NCBI RefSeq assembly: GCF_023065955.2
Contig: NC_079873.1
Location: 7,206,566 to 7,270,565 of the forward strand
DNA: 64,000 bases
Source: Ursus arctos
Lineage: Eukaryota; Chordata; Mammalia; Carnivora; Ursidae
Reading direction: 5' to 3'
Shown: piece after piece, positions 1 to 12,255 of the stretch
Layout of the letters: each line of letters opens with the position of its first letter
How positions within the stretch are numbered: the first letter of the stretch is position 1
Program-made: the position numbers and the translations under genes
Notes under the pieces: generated by a model
The model's database searches: none
Seen by the model: only the letters and a program-made list of their open reading frames with translations
What the model was told of the DNA's origin: nothing

Positions 1-511
<511 letters not shown>

Positions 512-576
512 CTATCGTGTGCTCCAAACGGAAAAGCCCGTGAAGGTGACTACATCGCAGCTTCTGGTCAGTAAAC

Positions 577-660
577 ATGGCGGCAGCCAAGGTGGTCCTG
601 TCTGGCACGTCGTGCGTGCGGCCCGTGCGCGATGCGTCGTGAGGCACCGTGGTGAGACGG
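577..660 (+). promoter_or_regulatory. CpG-dense patch with YY1-like ATGGCGGC core
   Basis: The sequence ATGGCGGC at 577-584, preceded by AAAC, matches the core of the YY1 motif often found at housekeeping-gene starts. The next stretch, 601-660, holds 11 CpG dinucleotides in 60 bases, unlike the CpG-poor intron around it. An ATG at 577 opens only 21 codons before a stop at 640-642, so no protein is claimed. It may be a small intragenic promoter, an unmethylated element or the 5' end of an old retrocopy. The sequence alone does not decide between these. Confidence 0.3.
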
Positions 661-2088
661 AAGCAGCCAGTTACCACTGGTCCCGCTCTCGGTCCCCTCG
701 CCCCACGCTCAGGACGGTGATGGTTAAACTGGAGTCTCCTCCGTTCTGAGCCTCACAGCAGGTGCGAAGAGACCTGAACGGCATAGGAGAAGTTGGCTGC
801 ACTCACGTAAATGCAGCAGATTGCTTTTGTGCCTCTTATTTTTCTCCCTGCCCCAGACCCAGGCCTAAGTGGCTTTGCAGAGACGGCTGGCATGTATTCC
901 CTCGTGACATGGCTTTGGATCTGGCCATGTGATTTGCTCGGGCGATGGGCTGAAGCTGAAGTGGCGGGACGCCAGCTGCAAGAGTAGGCATTCCGAGGCC
1001 TCGAGAATTTCTGTTGACGCCTTGGGCCTCTGCCATTGCCAAGGGGAGAACATTCCCCAGAGAGTCTTCTCGTCTCAGCAGGATGAGAGAGACAGGGAAC
1101 AGCTCTACTGCCCTGCCCCTGCAGGAGTGAGGCCAGCAGAGACTGGGCCAACTTCTGACAGGGGAGCTAAGAAAGTGATCATCAGGGCTGTTGGCGTCGC
1201 AGCATTAGCGTGGCTGCAGTTAACCAACTTAGGAGGTGTGTCCCCAGGAGAAGCCTGGAGCAGTGGCACCCACGGGCAGCCCAGGGCCCAGGGTAGCTCT
1301 TAGAAAAGCACGAACAGGGATTCGGGGACCAGCTGTGTTCCCTAGCATGGCTGGTTTCAGAGTACGGCAGGGCCGCTGCTGCAGGATGTGGGCTGGGGGC
1401 AGGCTGAGGATTTACGAGGCTTGGAAGAACATGTAGGGAAAACGAAGCCCATTTTGTTCTGCAGCTGGCTGATGCTGAAAACATCTCTTTGGTATTGGGC
1501 CCAGCTCTCCTCTCTCCTCCACCCATCAATCTCCACTCTAAGAGAACCTTTTCCCAGCCCCCTGGTGACTGGCTGTCATGAAGTTTCCTGACTCTGGTGA
1601 ATTTCCTTCACCAGTTCTTGGTAGAGGGCTGAGCCCCTCCACTTCCTGAGGAGCTCCAAACTCCCCCCACTCTTTCCCTTTCAGTGGATTTGCAAGTCAA
1701 AGGGTTAGTTCTTTTGATCTTGAGGCAACTTATACCTTACCGTAATCCCAAGAAGCAGTCCCTTAATCTTTCTTTGGTCTCACCTCTTTGAGAATCTAAT
1801 AAAACGTTTCTATAGAAGGAAAGTCACATGCACAGATCCATACCAAGCCACAAATATTTGCATGGCATTCTAAGATATTCACAGCCCCATGACATCTGTC
1901 TTTGAATCCTACTAAATACTTTCTCCAACTTCTGAGTGAAACGTTGTTCATGCTAGTTTCACAGTTGAGAACTTTAGAAGCATTTTGTCAAGTGTGAAAC
2001 TTCACCTCATACGATTTGTACCTTGGGTGCACAGTCTTTTTAGACACTCTCCAGTGAGTCATATATATATAAACTCACACACGTATAT

Positions 2089-2122
2089 AAACTCACAGGG
2101 TCAGGTCTGACCCTGTGAGTTT
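2089..2122. repeat. Perfect 16-bp inverted repeat, 2-bp spacer
   Basis: The arm AACTCACAGGGTCAG (2090-2104) is followed by GT and then its exact reverse complement (2107-2121). One further A/T pair extends the arms to 16 bp each. A partial direct copy of the left arm (AAACTCACAC) lies about 20 bp upstream, next to a short AT repeat. Confidence 0.9.
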
Positions 2123-2559
2123 TCTATCACTTCTTTTCATCTCCACCTGCGAACATTCCACCAGCAGCGCCGCCACAAGTGATAGAGCCAGCATAAAGCA
2201 AGGGAACAGTGGCAGACTCACGGAAGGGGTTGAATGTGTGCGTGCTCATGTTGGAGACGGAGCAGAAGGACTGAAGCACCATCCACCCCCACCCCCCCAC
2301 CCCCAATTTTCTCCCAACTCTTAGCCCTCTGTTCTCCTACCCATTCTCACTCGTCTAAGACCCAGGAAAACATCCACCAGTGGTCCAGTAACACGGGACT
2401 CTCCTCATTACATTTCCCTTTTGCTACTTTTTCACCTTACCTTTTCCTTGACTGTAGCTGTAATAAGCTCAATGCTTCTAGATAGTGCCATGGCCAAATC
2501 ATAGATTTGGATCCAACCAAAGAAGGGTCATTGTGAACTCGGAGCTCTGGGCCCCAAGA

Positions 2560-4500
2560 AGGCTGCGATTCACTTTAGATATTTAATCATGATCTTACAA
2601 CAGCAATAAAACAAAAACAATGAGGTTTTCAATTGCCTCGGATAATCCACTCGTATTCCTAGACCTTTGTCAACAGCAGTCAAGCACGAATGAAAACAGG
2701 AGCGGCATTCAGTAGAATCAAATGAGAATCCTATCAATGTCACTGCATTTACACTGTTCCCGTTTAATTGCATATGTTACAGTAAAATGACTATTGTGGT
2801 CAAAGAAAGCAAATGTAAAAATGTTTCAATAAACTTTACATCACTGTACAGCCGAAAAGCTGGGCTTAATGTGGTGGGGGAATGCTTTCAGCGACATCAT
2901 AAAGCAGATGTCTAAAATTGCTACAAACAGCAACTTGGCCTATAATCCAAAGCCTTAACCCAACAAAAAAGATTTAAGGTTTCAGAACCCTTTTCCAAAC
3001 AGAAAAGGGACCCTGACCATCTTGATTATTTTGAAGAGGTCGCTATTTTTTTTTCCCTCAAACATTAAAGAACAAAAATGTTCATGGAGTAGTAAAATTT
3101 GATTGGATAGCTTTACACTGGGCCAATCTGCTCTCACGAACGCTATTTCTGTGGCGGCTTACCTTTCTGTTATTATTATTGCCAGGATAGTAATTGAGAA
3201 GTTGATTAAAAATGCCAAGAAAGCAACATTGACCATTTTCTTCCGGGGGCTGGAGTAAGTGTCTCCGAACACACCGTTACTGCACTGCTAGTGTTGGTCC
3301 AGGGCCAGCACCTCATAACGTCTCGCATATGGTGCCAAGTGCCAGGCCTCTCTGCCTTGATACCCTACTGTGTTGGGGCCATTGACCAGGTTTTATGCAT
3401 CTCTTTATGAAACACCCATGTAACCATCCTGGACTGGAACTTCACTTTTCTCCAAATTCGTTTTCAATCATCTTTGAGGGTATGCCGACACCCACCTTCT
3501 CTAATTCAGCTTCGAGTATTAAAACAACAATGGAACTTGGGAGATAATTAGTTCATAATGGAACTTAATTGAGTTTTTCAATTTTATACATTTTGTTCTC
3601 ATTCACAATGGGTCAGAGGCATCTCCCTACATAATGCCGCTCATTACAAGATCCTAATTACATTGGGGATTTCAGAGCCTTGTATAGCAACTGTCATCTC
3701 GCAGTAAAACATTATGTATAAAACATTACGCAACACGGACACCCTTCAGAGAGGCGGCATGTGGCTGCAAACATCCTTTGTTTCTTCTAGCAGATCGGAC
3801 AGAAGTGAACATTCTTTTCCTTCTTCTCTGTAAAAACAGTATCTGTTTAATAACGCTCATGAATGTTTTCAAAATGACTAAAATTAATTAAATACAGATA
3901 ACTACCTCGCCGTGGAGACCTGGAGAAACGCATCTTTGGACTTTTGCTAATAATAAAAATAGGCTGCTGGGAAAAGGCCCCATTTAGGATTTTAAATGGT
4001 GCGCTGAAAGCAGTTTTAGAAAAAACATGAAAAACGTTGTAAGATTAAATACATATCTACTTATTAATAAGCAATTCATTAACATTGGTAGGCATAATTC
4101 CGTTAATAAAAGTGCATAATAAAAAATTGATAGTCATTAATTTTGCATTTGAATATATGAATTTGATTAGGGAGAGCCTTTTTATAAGATTAAAAGCTTC
4201 ACAGATATTATCTAATTCTCCTTCACTGAAGTCAGTTGTGGGCAATTAACTAGAATTTACTATGACAAGTGAAGGAACCGTGACCTACAGGCCAGTTTTG
4301 GGGCATTTTGTCTTCTAATTTTTGGTACAGTTTTACTATTAGCTCTTGTCATGCAATGTAACAACATCCGCAAAGGATATTCCTCCAGGTGGTAAGACAG
4401 ATGAACACACAACATTCAGGGACGGCCTCGCACATGAAGATTGTGTAAAATGCCATCGTGTAGATTAACCTTGGCTAATTTCACGACTGACCTTTATCCA
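2560..4500. other. AT-rich repeat-poor block, possible conserved noncoding element
   Basis: About 1.9 kb with no SINE, LINE, LTR or DNA-transposon signature, unlike most of the window. It carries repeated homeodomain-type TAATT cores, for example near 3547, 3655, 3892, 4137 and 4243, and an octamer-like TTTTGCATTTGAAT near 4141. This composition resembles conserved developmental noncoding DNA, but conservation cannot be assessed from one sequence. Confidence 0.25.
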
Positions 4501-4579
4501 AGGACCCAAAACAACAGCTTTTTAAAAAAATGCGATGACGGGTGAGTGTAGTCCTATCTTTGTAGGAATCATAACCTTG

Positions 4580-4780
4580 GATACCTCCATGCTAGCACTG
4601 TGGCAAGCACAGGGCTCAGACCTATACTTTCATTACCTCAACCATGTGAAGTTAAAACATTACCTCTTCTTACAGACGAGGAAACAGATTTAGAGGATGT
4701 CAAATAATTTGTCCCAAATTATGGAGCTACTGAGCTCCACAGTTGGGATTCAAATCCAGGTCTCTCTCGGCCACTAGAAA
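4580..4780 (-). repeat. MIR SINE fragment
   Basis: Reverse-oriented MIR core: the segment with TTACAGACGAGGAAACAG, then CCCAAATTATGGAGCTACTG and GGGATTCAAATCCAGGTCT, matches the usual antisense MIR order. It is diverged, as expected for this ancient family. Confidence 0.7.
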
Positions 4781-5699
4781 TACGTGAAATAGTTAAGAAG
4801 AAAATAATTAGAAGATCTTTGCATCTCAATTGCCCTTTTATCTACGTTTATTCTTTCATCGTTAGGACTTGATCCTGTAGGCCTCAGGACTTTACTATAC
4901 TGGTTTAATGGGAGTTAAAGAGACAAACAGCTCTCGGTTAGTACTAACAAGCTGATGAGAGTACCCCAGTCGGATGGGCACCTGCAGTTTCCCTGATCTC
5001 CATCCGTCCTGGGAGCAACGGCCTTTTTGACATGCATGAAATAAGTAAGGTCTGTCATCTTCATGAAGTCATTCCCCTTTATTTTCTTGTGGCAACTGCT
5101 TTTGGGGAACAAAACGCCATCTCTGGAATCACCGAGTATAGAGCTCTGAATTCAGGAGTGTCACTGCCGGCGGACTTCTGTAGGCACGGCCTTTTCCCGT
5201 CGATTCATTTGTCTTGTTTTGGTATTATTTTTCATGCCAATGGCACGGAAGCCAAGTCAGTCCCAGCTTAGCTACCTGAGAAACCCTAAGTTTCAGGCAC
5301 TAGATCTCTTCTCTTCTTTGGGGGGATGGAAGGAAGCACGGGAATGAGTCAGGGTTCTCCAGCGGATCGCCTTCCAGCTCCACGTCCTCGCTCCTCGCCT
5401 ATCTATACTCTTAGCCCTGGAGCCTCGCAGGCCCTCGTATTCTGACTCTGGGCTCGCCTGTGGGACTTGCTTTGGCCTCTGGCGTATCAGCTAACAGGAC
5501 AAAGACAGGGGCTTGCAAAGCCCGTGTGCAAGTGGGCCTGTCCTTAACAGTCGTGCGCTGAGCTCACCAGGAGAACGTGCCCACGCAGGACTGCAGGAGG
5601 GAGCCATGCAGCAGCCAGCAGCCCCAGTCCACAGCCTGACCGTGACGGAGCCTCACCAAGGTCAGCGGGACCAGCAGACCCCCACCTGACTGCAGACAC

Positions 5700-5785
5700 A
5701 CAGGCAATACATGCTTATTGTTATATGCTACTTGGGTTCTCTGGTTGTTGGCTCTTCAGCCAAAGCCAACTGACACAAGGGCCTG
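5700..5785 (+). repeat. Possible LTR 3'-end fragment
   Basis: The stretch with GTTATATGCTACTTGGG and TGGTTGTTGGCTCTTCAGCC resembles the 3' end of mammalian MaLR/ERVL LTRs. It is short and diverged, and the family assignment is uncertain. Confidence 0.35.
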
Positions 5786-5875
5786 CCAGTCCAGGCCAAG
5801 GCTCTATGCACTGTCCAAATGCCCATAAAAATTTGATTCAAGACACTTCAGGAAATACATAACCATCTATGGCGG

Positions 5876-6120
5876 ACACGCCCTTGAGTAGCCCCCATGA
5901 TTTCCACTCCATACTGTTCGTGACTTTGTGTAATATGTCCTCCTTGAGTGTAGGCAGGACCTGTGACCTGCTTGTAACCAACAGAATATGGCAAAGGACA
6001 AAAGTCCTGTCATCGCTCTCACTCCTTGGTGGTACATCATATGGCAAAGGTGAAGGGAGTTTGCAAATGTACTTAAGGTCCCTGATCAGGTGTTCCTGAG
6101 TTAATCAAAAGAAAGATTAT
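5876..6120 (+). repeat. Ancient LTR-like fragment
   Basis: The order of segments (TCCTCCTTGAGTGTAGGCAG, GACCTGTGACCTGCTTGTAA, CCAACAGAATATGGCAAAGG) matches a known mammalian LTR-type repeat that I recognise but cannot name to subfamily. No internal retroviral genes are attached. Confidence 0.5.
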
Positions 6121-6861
6121 TCTGGCTGAAAAAAGCAAGGTAAAGAACTGTGTTTGGCATGCTACCTTTTGTGATCCTAAAAAATGAATTTCTGGGTGTG
6201 TGTGAGTGTATGTCCATCTTTGTGTATTAACAGACTACCCCAGGAAAGATGTGTGTGAGCTGGAGCTGCTGCAGTGGGTAACTCTGGAACCAGGGTGGCT
6301 GCCATATTGGAAAACATCCAATTATCACTGTAGACATTTTATATATTATTACGTAGTGTTAGTGCATTATTACTAACAAGAAAGATACTAGGGAAATTAA
6401 TATTTCTTCATGATTTGTGGCGGGGCATGTAGAACTAGGGATGAGGAGCAAAACCAGAAGAATCCAAACTCCGGAAAGGAGAGCAAAATGACGCCAAACC
6501 CTTAGACCTGCCCCTAAAAGCACTTCAAATAGTTGAAGATAGTAATGGTGTTTCCCGGGGCTATGGGTCAGAGGTGGAGAAGTCTTTCTGGAATTATCTT
6601 CTCCTTGCCTTCTTTGGTGCTAGTACCATTGGCAGGTCCCGGCCATCTCTGCCTCCTCGAATTACTACGAACCTCCAAGTTCATGTCTCTGCTTCTAGTT
6701 TTGCCCTGTTCCACTCCATCCTCCACAACACTGCCTGAGGGGGCTTCTAACCATACATCTGATGGCACTGCTGCTCTGCGGGCCGCCCAAGCCCACAGGG
6801 AAAAATCCTACACCGTGTGGCCCAAGTGGCCCTCTGTGGTCTAGGTCTTTACTGTGGGTTA

Positions 6862-6935
6862 GGATTAAGAGACTGATGATTAAGAACATGCGCTTTCTGG
6901 AACCAGACCTATATGGGTTTGAGTCCTGGTTCTAT
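6862..6935 (+). repeat. MIR SINE fragment
   Basis: A sense MIR fragment, recognised by AAGAACATGCGCTTTCTGGA followed by GGTTTGAGTCCTGGTTCTAT. Confidence 0.55.
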
Positions 6936-7019
6936 TTCTGTCTTCATCTCCCACCATCTCCCCTTCCCCACTCAATTCTCTAGCCAGGCTTTAGTAGGGG
7001 ATGTCTCAGAAAATGCCTT

Positions 7020-7170
7020 GCCATTCTCTGTCTCCACAGGTTGGCCCCCGATGATGTGGCTGCCTGGCATCCCCTTAACTCGCTGATATGTACCCACTCT
7101 CTTTCAAAACTTAGTTAAACCATCACCTCCCCCGAGACGTTTTTGTTACACCCCCCACTTCTGCCCTCTT
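7020..7170 (+). repeat. Possible LINE-2 3'-region fragment
   Basis: Pyrimidine-rich sequence with CTTAACTCGCTGATATGTACCC and CACCTCCCCCGAG-like segments, in the order seen in L2 3' ends. Highly diverged; low certainty. Confidence 0.25.
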
Positions 7171-7571
7171 AGGCAGCCGGCCACAGGGGTTCGCAACATT
7201 TCGTGACTTTTCCCCCCTTACACGTTCTTGGAAAATGGTGAGATTTTAATAAAAGCTTCCAAAGCAGGCCAATTAAGGAGTGGAAGGTCCGAGGGTCGAG
7301 GAGGGAAGCCTGGGAAATGAGGACTAAGGCAGCTGGGGGTCCCTTTGTTGGTATGAGCCAGAAATACTTCATTGACTCGGAGGCGGGGGTCTTCATGCAT
7401 CGCTCTTTCAATTAATCCTAAATCTAATTTCTTTTTTAAGCATCACGTGCCTCAGAATTACTTGTGCTAGGAAAGAACGGTGTGGTTAAGGGAGAACAGG
7501 TGTATATAATAAAAGCACATTCAGTTGATACGGATTTATTCAAAACATTTCTTTGTTGAAAAGTGACTGCT

Positions 7572-7628
7572 ATTCTATTCTACTCTACTCTACTCTACTC
7601 TACTCTACTCTACTCTATTCTATTCTAC
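7572..7628. repeat. Pentanucleotide microsatellite (TCTAC)n with TCTAT variants
   Basis: Eleven or so tandem TCTAC/TCTAT units. The variant units flank a homogeneous core of about eight TCTAC copies, the usual sign of a repeat that changes length in the middle. Confidence 0.95.
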
Positions 7629-8210
7629 TTTGACATGTTCTATTTCAATTTGCTAAAGAAGTTTCAAACTTGCTCCCCTGAAAAGCCACTTCTTCTGGTC
7701 CTTTCCCATTTACTCAACTCAATTTGAATAACTGGGGGGGTACAGAGGAGAGAGTCCTTTGTTATCACCTCTTTGGCCAGCAACTGGGGCTATCTGAGAT
7801 CATCAAATTGTCTCTGATACCGAATATCTCATGGGCCCCAGTGAAAGAAGGGCCTCTCTGTGTTTCACATCGGGTCTGAAATTCTTCCCAGGTGGGGGCC
7901 AATGACTAACATTTCAAATGCTGCGCCTGCTCTCCTCCCAATGGGATGTGGTATTTGGCATTGCTTGGCTACCCATTTTAGTAAATTCTTTTTTTACATT
8001 CTGAAATAACACTCAGAAAAGCACATAACACTAAATGTATGATATAATGACTAAACCATGTAACTCCCACCCGGAGAGTAGTTAACCCCATGAGCCCCCA
8101 TATATTGCTTCCCAATGGGGCCACTCCCCTCCCATCCCGGAAGTAACGATCATCTTTGCTTTTATTTATAGTTTTTATACCTATGTATGCATCTCTAAAC
8201 AAAATAGTTT

Positions 8211-8421
8211 CTTTTTTTAAAGATTTAGTTATTTGAGAGAGAGAGAGAGTGCACATGTGCATGTGTGAGGGGAGGGGAGGGGCAGAAGGAGAAAGAATCT
8301 CAAGCAGACTCTCCGCCGAGCGTGGAGCTCGTCGTGGGGCTCGATCTCATGACTCTGAGATCATGACCTGAGCCAAAATCAAGAGTCGGACACCTAACCG
8401 ACTGAGCCACCCAGGCGCCCC
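8211..8421 (-). mobile_element. Can-SINE (SINEC), minus strand
   Basis: A tRNA-Lys-derived carnivore SINE in reverse orientation: T-rich start, AGATTTAGTTATTTGAGAGAG, and the head complement ACTGAGCCACCCAGGCGCCCC at the right end. Diverged target-site duplications (ACAAAATAGTTT and ACAACATAGTTT) flank it. It lies in the same sense as MID1. Confidence 0.93.
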
Positions 8422-8705
8422 ACAACATAGTTTTCTTCTTTATCTTTAAATTATGAATGTATAAATAGATTCATACCACATGTATTCTTGTTTCCTGCTT
8501 CTTTCTCTTAGCCGTATGCTTGTAAGACTCATGCTTGTGGTTTGCTAGAGATCGCTAATGTTCATCACTCTTTGGCCAGCTATTTTTGCTAGTATAGTAC
8601 AAGTGAATGCTATCATCTTCTTGGTTAGGAAACGCAGCCAATACATACTGTGTATTCTTTCCTTCCTCGTCTTCCCTTGACACTTCAATTTAGAAATGCG
8701 ATTTA

Positions 8706-8921
<216 letters not shown>

Positions 8922-9229
8922 TCAGTGGAGAAGCAGGCTCCTCTGGGATACGTTTCAGAGGAGATGTGTACAGTCAAAGCAGGCCTTTCTAAATAGGTCC
9001 GTTGGGCCCACTATCCCAGAGACGGTGACCCCAGTCCAAAGAACGAGCGTTTGGTTGGCTGGTTGCTGCTGTGATTGTTAAAAGGTAGTATGACTTCTGC
9101 CAGCCAGTAGGGACTTATCTCTATTTATCGTGAAAGTATGTTTAGGAGGTTAAGCAAATAATACCCTTATCCATGAAAAAAAAATATTAAACAAAAAGTA
9201 AACAAGATGAACTTTTGTGATTTCATCCA

Positions 9230-9452
9230 CACTGGGGAGATGGTAAACTTTTCCAGTAAAGGGTGAGGTGGTAAATATTTTAGGCTTTGCGGGCCATACG
9301 GTCTCTTTTGTACCTACCCAGCTCTGCTGCACTGTGAAGGCAGCCCTGGGCAAGTCACACTCAAATGGATGTGGGCAGGTTCCAGTAAAACTTTATTACA
9401 AAAACGGGTGAGGGCTAGATTTGGCCTATGAGCCAAAGTTTGCCAGCCTCTG
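9230..9452 (-). mobile_element. hAT-type nonautonomous DNA transposon (TGGCAAACT family)
   Basis: Contains TATTTTAGGCTTTGCGGGCC, ATACGGTCTCTTTTGTACC and AAAACTTTATTACAAAAACG in the order of a well-known human/mammalian MER-type hAT element, and ends in GTTTGCCAGCCTCTG. Orientation is opposite to the copy at 10146. The subfamily name is not certain from memory. Confidence 0.75.
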
Positions 9453-9833
9453 AGCTTTGTGAGGTCACGTGTTTTTATATTCATACACCCAACTGGAAAA
9501 ATATCAATGTTTGTTATCCTATATCAAACCAGACAAATAATTGTTTGAAAATCTTCTTTCATTAGATGTTTTGATGCCTTTTTTAAAAAATCTTATTAGT
9601 GTGGCCCTATTTTCTTCTCATTTTCAATTTATAGGTGATATTTTAAGAAGAACACAATTAACAATCAATCATATCTAAGAAGTACATGTTTCCTTCCCCA
9701 AAGCAAACATGGCTCCTTGGCATTTGGTTAACTTTTTCACTGGAGAAGGCTGCCGTTTTATGTCTTGAACAGAGTCTGGAGTAGAGAAGTCTAAATCCTA
9801 CCAAAATAATGATCTGAAGTTGACTTAAAATCT

Positions 9834-10029
9834 GGGGCGCCTGGGTAGCGCAGTCGTTAAAGCGTCTGCCTTCGGCTCAGGGCGTGATCCCGGTGTTCCG
9901 GGATCGAGTCCCACATCGGGCTCCTCTGCTAGGAGCCTGCTTCTTCCTCTCTCACTCACCTGCTCTGTTCCCTCTCTCGCTGGCTGTCTCTCTGTCACAT
10001 AAATAAATAAAATCTTTAAAAAAAAAAAA
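9834..10029 (+). mobile_element. Young Can-SINE with perfect 19-bp target-site duplication
   Basis: Complete SINEC head (GGGGCGCCTGGGTAGCGCAG), CT-rich body, AATAAA signals and poly(A) tail. It is flanked by identical copies of TGAAGTTGACTTAAAATCT at 9815-9833 and 10030-10048. The perfect duplication and intact structure mark a fairly recent insertion. It is antisense to MID1. Confidence 0.97.
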
Positions 10030-10145
10030 TGAAGTTGACTTAAAATCTACCGGCTTGATTTCAGTAACTGGTTTTATGAGAAGAGTTTGAGAGCAAGAAA
10101 AAGACTAGGCAGTGAGTGCTTTGCACTGGCAATAATATTTTAGAG

Positions 10146-10359
10146 CAGGGGTTGGCAAACTATGGCTATGGGCCAAATCTGGCCCACTGCCTGTTTTTGT
10201 AAATAAAGTTTTATTGGAACACAGCCAGGCTCATTCATTTATGTATTGTCTGTGGCTGCTTTTGTGCACTAGCGGAGTTGAGTAGTTGGGACCATATGTC
10301 CTGCAAAGCCTAAAATATTTACCATCTGGCCCTTTATAGTCAAAGTTTGCCAACTCCTG
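10146..10359 (+). mobile_element. hAT-type nonautonomous DNA transposon with TIRs and 8-bp TSD
   Basis: Starts CAGGGGTTGGCAAACT and ends AGTTTGCCAACTCCTG, which are imperfect terminal inverted repeats. Interior segments are GTAAATAAAGTTTTATTGG and GCCTAAAATATTTACCATC. Flanks TTTTAGAG (10138-10145) and GTTTAGAG (10360-10367) agree in 7 of 8 bases, as expected for a hAT target-site duplication. Confidence 0.88.
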
Positions 10360-11854
10360 GTTTAGAGAATCGATCCAGGCCTTTATTTCCACTCTTCTTT
10401 ATACTAGGGCCTAACTTCAAAAGGAGAAACATATCTGCATTCTATAGATTTGTAGCAACCTCTGTTCACACTACTGCAGAGTTCTTTCCTGCTCTAAACT
10501 TCGATTAGGACTGAGGAGTCCTAAACAAGCCCAAAGAAGGAGAAGAGTTTATAAAAAACGGTAAATTGAAAACTCAAATTGTTTTAGGCTTCTTCATTTT
10601 GTCCCCTGAAGAGATGTCCAGGACAAACAGCGTACACAGCAAGTTACTTTTATGCTTGTTGTATAAAGTTGATTAGACCAGCTTTGCCTCTTGCTTAGAG
10701 AATTCCACGAACATTACCGCGCACTTACACAACGTGGGCAGGCACCGCGCTAAGTCGCGTATTAAGACAGAAAGGCTCTATAGAGCCCCCAAAGCATTCT
10801 TTCTGGAATATGTATTTATACATCTGTCTCCTGAAGTATCCACATGCAAGATTTAGTGTCATGTGCTATGACTTGATGTGCATGAATCAGCGACACCAAG
10901 CCAGAGACGCATTCAGTGAGGGAGACCCAGCTGCACCATAAAACATGCTTATGATTGTCTGTGTGGTCCCTGCTGCTGTGCGATCCCCCGGCGGGGAGTG
11001 GTGGAGAAATGCTTATTCTCCCATAATCTAAATAGTGCATTGAATTACTTTTCCATCAACCACTGTAGAAAGATTTTGTCCTTTCGGCATTGCAATATAT
11101 GATTAAATAGAAAGCAAACTTATGTTCAAAATAAGCAAGTAGCTGTGAGACACATGGCAGTAGCTGTGATCGGGGAGGAAATGTCACCTCTCTGGGTTAT
11201 TAACTTGACATACCACTTAGAGGCATGTCACAGGGAAAAAAAAAATCTTGTTTTCACAGCCACGCAGGCTAACCCTGTTTTGATTATAAACCCAATGGGT
11301 TTGTCCTGAAAAGTCAATACCCAATTTACCGTAAATGAGAGTAGCAGCATGCTGCCAATTTCAATATTCATGGAATTGGTAGCAGAACTATTTTCTTGCC
11401 TCTGTCATAAACAGGACATGAGAAATGGTGCGCTAATACTCCACAAACACTTCATTTCCTGCTTACAAATGTCTGATAAACTATTTGGACTTGGCAATAT
11501 CAGCCAAGCATCATATGTTATGGCCGGGATCGATGTTATGTCTAGAAATGGGCCAGATTTGTATTTGAGGTTCGACAGTTAAGAAGGCATAATGGCAGGT
11601 ACCCCATGTGGTGCTAGCTTGGCATAAACAGCCATCAGGATGATATATGGTGTACACGGTCCTAGTCAGTGCGAACTACTTTCACACTTTCCCCTTTAAT
11701 CACTGCCTTGGCATTCGCATGGAGACGTGGCCCATGAATGTATGCCCGCTGGAACACCATCAGACGGCTATTGGGAAATGGGGAGGACACACTCAGGTCA
11801 ACAAGACACTGATCTTGTGCAGAAAGTTCCATGTGCCTGGCCCAACAGTTTTTC

Positions 11855-12255
11855 AGTCCTCTTTGTCCTTGGGCATGACCTTGTGACGTGGATCTGGCCC
11901 ACAAGACACAAGTGGGAGTTTGCCAGATGGGTCTTCTGAGCAAGCTTTTTGTTTTCCTAATAAACAAAGACAGATTTTTGTCCCCATTTCCCTTGCATCC
12001 CTCTCTTTTTACCTGTAACTTGAGCACGATGTATGGAGGCGGGGCAGCTGTGCTGTGATCATGTGGCAAAAAGGCAACACAGCGAGGATGGCAGAGTAGA
12101 AAAAGAGCAAGAGCCTGGGGTCTGAGGTCATCACTGAGCCGCTGCGCAGGCCTGGACCACACACCTCCGTGCTCGGGTTTGCAGGACGTGAACACCCCTT
12201 GATGGGTTTAGTCACTGCTAACTGGACTTTCTGTTGTTGCAATCATACTCAATCC
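11855..12255 (+). repeat. Ancient LTR-like fragment
   Basis: Segments GAGCAAGCTTTTTGTTTTCC, AGAGCAAGAGCCTGGGGTCT and TGCTAACTGGACTTTCTGTT follow the order of a mammalian ERVL/MaLR-like LTR. It is strongly diverged. The long antisense open frame across it (12195-11662) is not supported as a gene. Confidence 0.5.

Noticed and set aside
11662..12195. Open frame of 177 codons on the minus strand
   Set aside because: It overlaps an LTR-like repeat in antisense and shows no family resemblance or splice context.
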